Source: Vanilla planifolia
Taxonomy: Eukaryota > Streptophyta > Magnoliopsida > Asparagales > Orchidaceae
Direction: 5' to 3'
Length of the DNA stretch: 64,000 nt
Assembly: GCA_023846275.1 (NCBI GenBank)
Contig: CM043874.1
Span: 24,649,630 to 24,713,629 of the forward strand
Below, piece after piece: positions 61,345 through 64,000 of this stretch. A program made the translations under genes and the position numbers. Numbering within the stretch: position 1 is the stretch's first letter; each line of letters starts with the position of its first letter. The notes under the pieces are model-generated. The model had not been told where the DNA came from and ran no database searches. It saw only the letters and a list, made by a program, of their open reading frames with translations.

Positions 61345-61915
61345 ATTCTTTTAAATGACATCTAAGATATGGTCACCTTAACTTTGGAGGTTTAAAGTTA
61401 TTGGCAAAAGAATGGTGAAAAGCTTTCCTTTATTGATCTAAATCATCTATGTGAAGTTTGTATACTCAGAAAGTAATATTGTCTATCATTTCAAAAAATA
61501 ACACTCAGAGAGCTAAAAGATCATTGTAGCTTATTCATACAGATATTTGTGATCCATTGATGTCATTATTTAGTAGAGATAATAAGTATTTTATTACTTT
61601 CATAGATGACTTTAATAAAAAAATATGAACATATTTTATTAAGGAAAAATCTACTATTATCTCTATATTTAAAATATTCAAATATAAGGTTGAAAAGGAG
61701 AGTGAGCTATTCATTCAAAGTCTTAGATCTGATAAAGGTAGTGAGTATACATCGAATGAATTTATTTAATTATGTAAGCAAGAAGGTATACGACATCAAC
61801 TTACTACAAGTTATACTCCACAACAAAATGGAGTGGTTGAACGAAGAAATCGTACTATCCTTGATATGACAAAGACAATGATGAGAGGAATATATCAAAA
61901 GAATTTTGGGTAGTT
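61345..61915 (+). pseudogene. copia integrase remnant
   Basis: A gag-pre-integrase block, RYGHLNFGGLKLLAK, lies at about 61,360-61,405. The catalytic core follows with LIHTDICDP (about 61,530), FITFIDDFNKK (about 61,590), LRSDKGSEYTSNEF (about 61,720-61,765) and TSYTPQQNGVVERRNRT (about 61,806-61,856). The three acidic catalytic positions (D in HTDI, D in RSDKG, E in VVERRN) are all present. Two or more stops break the frame. Confidence 0.85.
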
Positions 61916-62529
61916 GTTGTATGTTCAACTTGTTGAATTGTTGTCTTACTAAGGCTATATGACTCCATAAAAAGCTTAAAGTGGATATAAATCAAGTGTT
62001 TCTTATTTTTGTATATTTGGTTGTATTACATATGCATAGGTACCTAATGCACTAAGAAACTAGATAAAGGTAAAAAATACATATTCATTAGGTATAGTGA
62101 GGAGTCAAAAGCCTACAAACTCTATAATCTTTGAACCAAAAAGATGATTATTAGACGAAATATTGTGTTTGTAGAAGAAGATACTTGGAAGTGGAAGGAA
62201 AATAAGGATGATAAAACAATCATACTTGGGCAAGAAGAAGAAATTCATAATCAACAAACACATAATTTGAATTTTTCAACATGCTCTCCCTCAAGAATAT
62301 TATTATACAAAAAATAGTATATCTTATTGACTCAAATAGAAAGATGAAAAGTCTACAACAGATATATAAGCAAACTTTTGAGTATTTTAATTTATTCTGT
62401 TATTTTGTTGATAATGAACTCATTTCTTTTGATGAAGTAATGCAGGATATAAATTGATAAAAAGCTATGGATGAAAAAATAACATCTATAAAAAAGAATG
62501 ATACATGAGAGTTAGTTGATCTCTTTCAA

Positions 62530-63265
62530 AAGAAACCCAATAGGAGTGAAATAGGTTTATAAGATCAAGCATAAAGCAGATGGAACATTGGATAGATACA
62601 AGGCAAGACTTATTACATAAGGCTTTAAGCAAAAATATGGTATAGATTACAACAAGGTATATGCTTCAGTTGTTCGATTTAATACAATGAAGTTAATTTT
62701 TGCACTTGCAGCACATTATGGATAGAAGGTATGCCAACTTAATGTTAAATCTATATTTTTAAATGGTATTTTAGAAGAAGTATATGTTGATCAACCTGAT
62801 AGTTACAAAATAATAAGTGATCCATATAAAATCTATCATTTGAATAAGGTTTTATATGGATTTAAATAAGCATTAAGAGCATGAAATACAAAGATTAATA
62901 GATATCTTCAACAATAAAGATTCAAAAAATAATATTAAGATAACCAACAATGATATTTTTATAGTTTTTCTTTATGTAGATGTGTTTTATGTAGGAAATT
63001 TTTTTAAATTATTTTAAGAATTCAAAAAACTATACAACATGAATTTGACATGACAAATAATGATGAAATGTCATATTTTCTTGGTTTGAAAGTGAAGCAA
63101 ATGACAAATGAAATCCAAATCTCTCAAAGAAGGTATGTTATTGAACTTCTAAAGAAGTTCAAAATAGAAGATTACAAATCATTGATAACATCACTTAATG
63201 TAAGAAAGAAAATAAGTAGAGAAGAAGAAGGAAAAGACATTTACTCTATTCAAAAGTCTTATTAG
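62530..63265 (+). pseudogene. copia reverse transcriptase remnant
   Basis: HKADGTLDRYKARLIT at about 62,570-62,620 starts the RT, followed by KYGIDYNKVYASVVRFNTMK and QLNVKSIFLNGILEEVYVDQ (about 62,735-62,795). The catalytic box at about 62,971-63,000 reads LYVDVFYVGN. Compared with the usual LYVDDxxYxGN one codon is missing, removing the second aspartate. A 71-codon open piece (63,050-63,265) with MSYFLGLKVKQ and ISQRRYVIELLKKF closes the domain. Confidence 0.85.
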
Positions 63266-63284
63266 TAGTCTTCATTATCTCACT

Positions 63285-63906
63285 ATCACAAAATCTGATA
63301 TTCTATATTTTGTTGGACTCATTAGCTGATATATGAAAAATTCAAAGGAAACACATTGGATAATTGCAAAAGAATACTAAGGTATATTAAAAGAATACTT
63401 GATTTTGATTTGTATTTTACTAACCAAAGTGGGACAGATTTATATGGTTATTTTGACAATGACTTGGGAGGTGATATTAATGAAAGAAAGAGCGCTACTG
63501 ATTATTGTTTCTTCTTAAGTTGATTAGTATTTATGTGGAGATCAACTAAACATGATGTTATTGCTCTTTCATCTTATGAAGTAGATACAGTTTTTTTAAC
63601 AGTTTGTGAAGCAATTTGGTTGCAAAATTTACTACAAGAGTTACATCATAAACAAGAAGAGCCAACAATTATCTTTATTAATAATATGCCAGCCATTAAA
63701 TTAGTAAAAAATCTAGTTCAATATGGGAGAAGCAAGCATATCGAGAGAAGGTATCATTTTCTTCGTGATCATGTCAACAAGGAGACTATAAGTTTGATAT
63801 ATTATAATACCGAAGAACAAGTGACTGATATTTTCACCAAATCGCTCAGGGTGAAGATGTTTGAAGAATTACGAAATCAATTACGCTTTAAAATACTTCA
63901 AGTTTG
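63285..63906 (+). pseudogene. copia RNase H remnant
   Basis: Text at about 63,430-63,530 reads YFDNDLGGDINERKSATDYC, the start of the copia RNase H domain. The open piece 63,533-63,907 continues with MWRSTKHDVIALSSYEVDTV, LQNLLQELHHKQEEPTIIF and RSKHIERRYHFLRDHV (RSKHIxxRYHFxR), and ends KSLRVKMFEELRNQL. The end of the domain is followed at once by a partial copy of itself. Confidence 0.85.
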
Positions 63907-64000
63907 AGGGAGACTATAAGCCTGATATATTACAATACTGAAGAACAAGTGGCTGTTATTTTCATTAAATCTCCTTGGAGTAGAGAAGTTTGAAGAATTA
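63781..64000 (+). repeat. 128-bp direct tandem duplication of the RNase H end
   Basis: GGAGACTATAAG starts at 63,781 and again at 63,909, and the second copy follows the first (GAAGAACAAGTG, then TATTTTCA, then GTTTGAAGAATTA) up to the window edge. The copies differ at scattered sites. The first copy ends the RNase H frame, and the second adds a non-functional repeat of the same peptide region where the polypurine tract and 3' LTR would be expected. Confidence 0.85.

Larger units (their letters stand above)
59566..64000 (+). mobile_element. Ty1/copia LTR retrotransposon, degenerate, cut by window end
   Basis: A plus-strand copia element shows gag, zinc knuckle, protease, integrase, RT and RNase H in the canonical order. 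The region from TGTTTGTGTTAGC (59,566) to about 59,990 is the likely 5' LTR and leader, but the 3' LTR is outside the window, so the left end is provisional. Every domain has stops or frameshifts, although the protease and RNase H each retain an open frame of over 120 codons. It is better preserved than the element at 14-20 kb. Confidence 0.85.

Noticed and set aside
1-64000. CRISPR arrays, phage or bacterial defence systems
   Set aside because: No regularly spaced repeats, ribosome binding sites or compact bacterial genes occur. The DNA is clearly plant nuclear.

Overview
This is an AT-rich stretch of a plant nuclear genome, probably from a flowering plant and most likely a eudicot with large introns. 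I cannot name the species. The evidence is the mix of decayed plant-type LTR retrotransposons (Ty1/copia and Ty3/gypsy), L1-like LINEs that carry a plant RNase H domain, and one interrupted gene whose protein is of plant NIPP1 type. There are no prokaryotic operons, CRISPR arrays or recognisable RNA genes.

Only one host gene is supported. It lies on the plus strand from 32,940 to 58,777 and encodes a 411-residue FHA-domain protein homologous to NIPP1 (nuclear inhibitor of protein phosphatase 1, PPP1R8 in animals). The coding sequence lies in two exons (32,940-33,388 and 57,991-58,777). They join in frame across a GT...AG intron of 24,602 bp that cuts the FHA fold between its conserved SRQH block and its HGTF block. 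A GC-richer leader with candidate TATA boxes precedes it.

Left of the gene (1-32,000) is a retrotransposon graveyard. It holds a plus-strand LINE (about 3.25-5.47 kb), the RNase H end of a minus-strand LINE (about 12.26-12.99 kb), and a SIRE-like copia element with two old LTRs (14.02-20.19 kb) that has lost gag and protease. It also holds a minus-strand gypsy element with two LTRs but only gag and protease (20.70-23.94 kb), a pair of very old related LTR-like direct repeats (25.3 and 28.3 kb), and a (CATA)n/(AT)n microsatellite at 31.1 kb.

The giant intron (33,389-57,990) is filled with repeats: a three-copy 44-bp minisatellite, a possible hAT-like non-autonomous transposon, direct tandem duplications of 285, 140 and 201 bp, and a 21-bp triplicate. 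It also contains an antisense Ty3/gypsy element of Tat/Ogre type (protease and RT with an intact YVDD) and a degenerate array with a unit of roughly 155-190 bp near its 3' end. Every recognisable retrotransposon coding block in the intron is antisense to the host gene.

Right of the gene (59.57-64.0 kb) is a plus-strand Ty1/copia element with gag, protease, integrase, RT and RNase H all recognisable but broken. It runs off the window edge, and its RNase H end is duplicated in tandem. I found no new multi-gene system. The most notable object is the NIPP1-like gene with its very large, transposon-built intron inside one protein domain.
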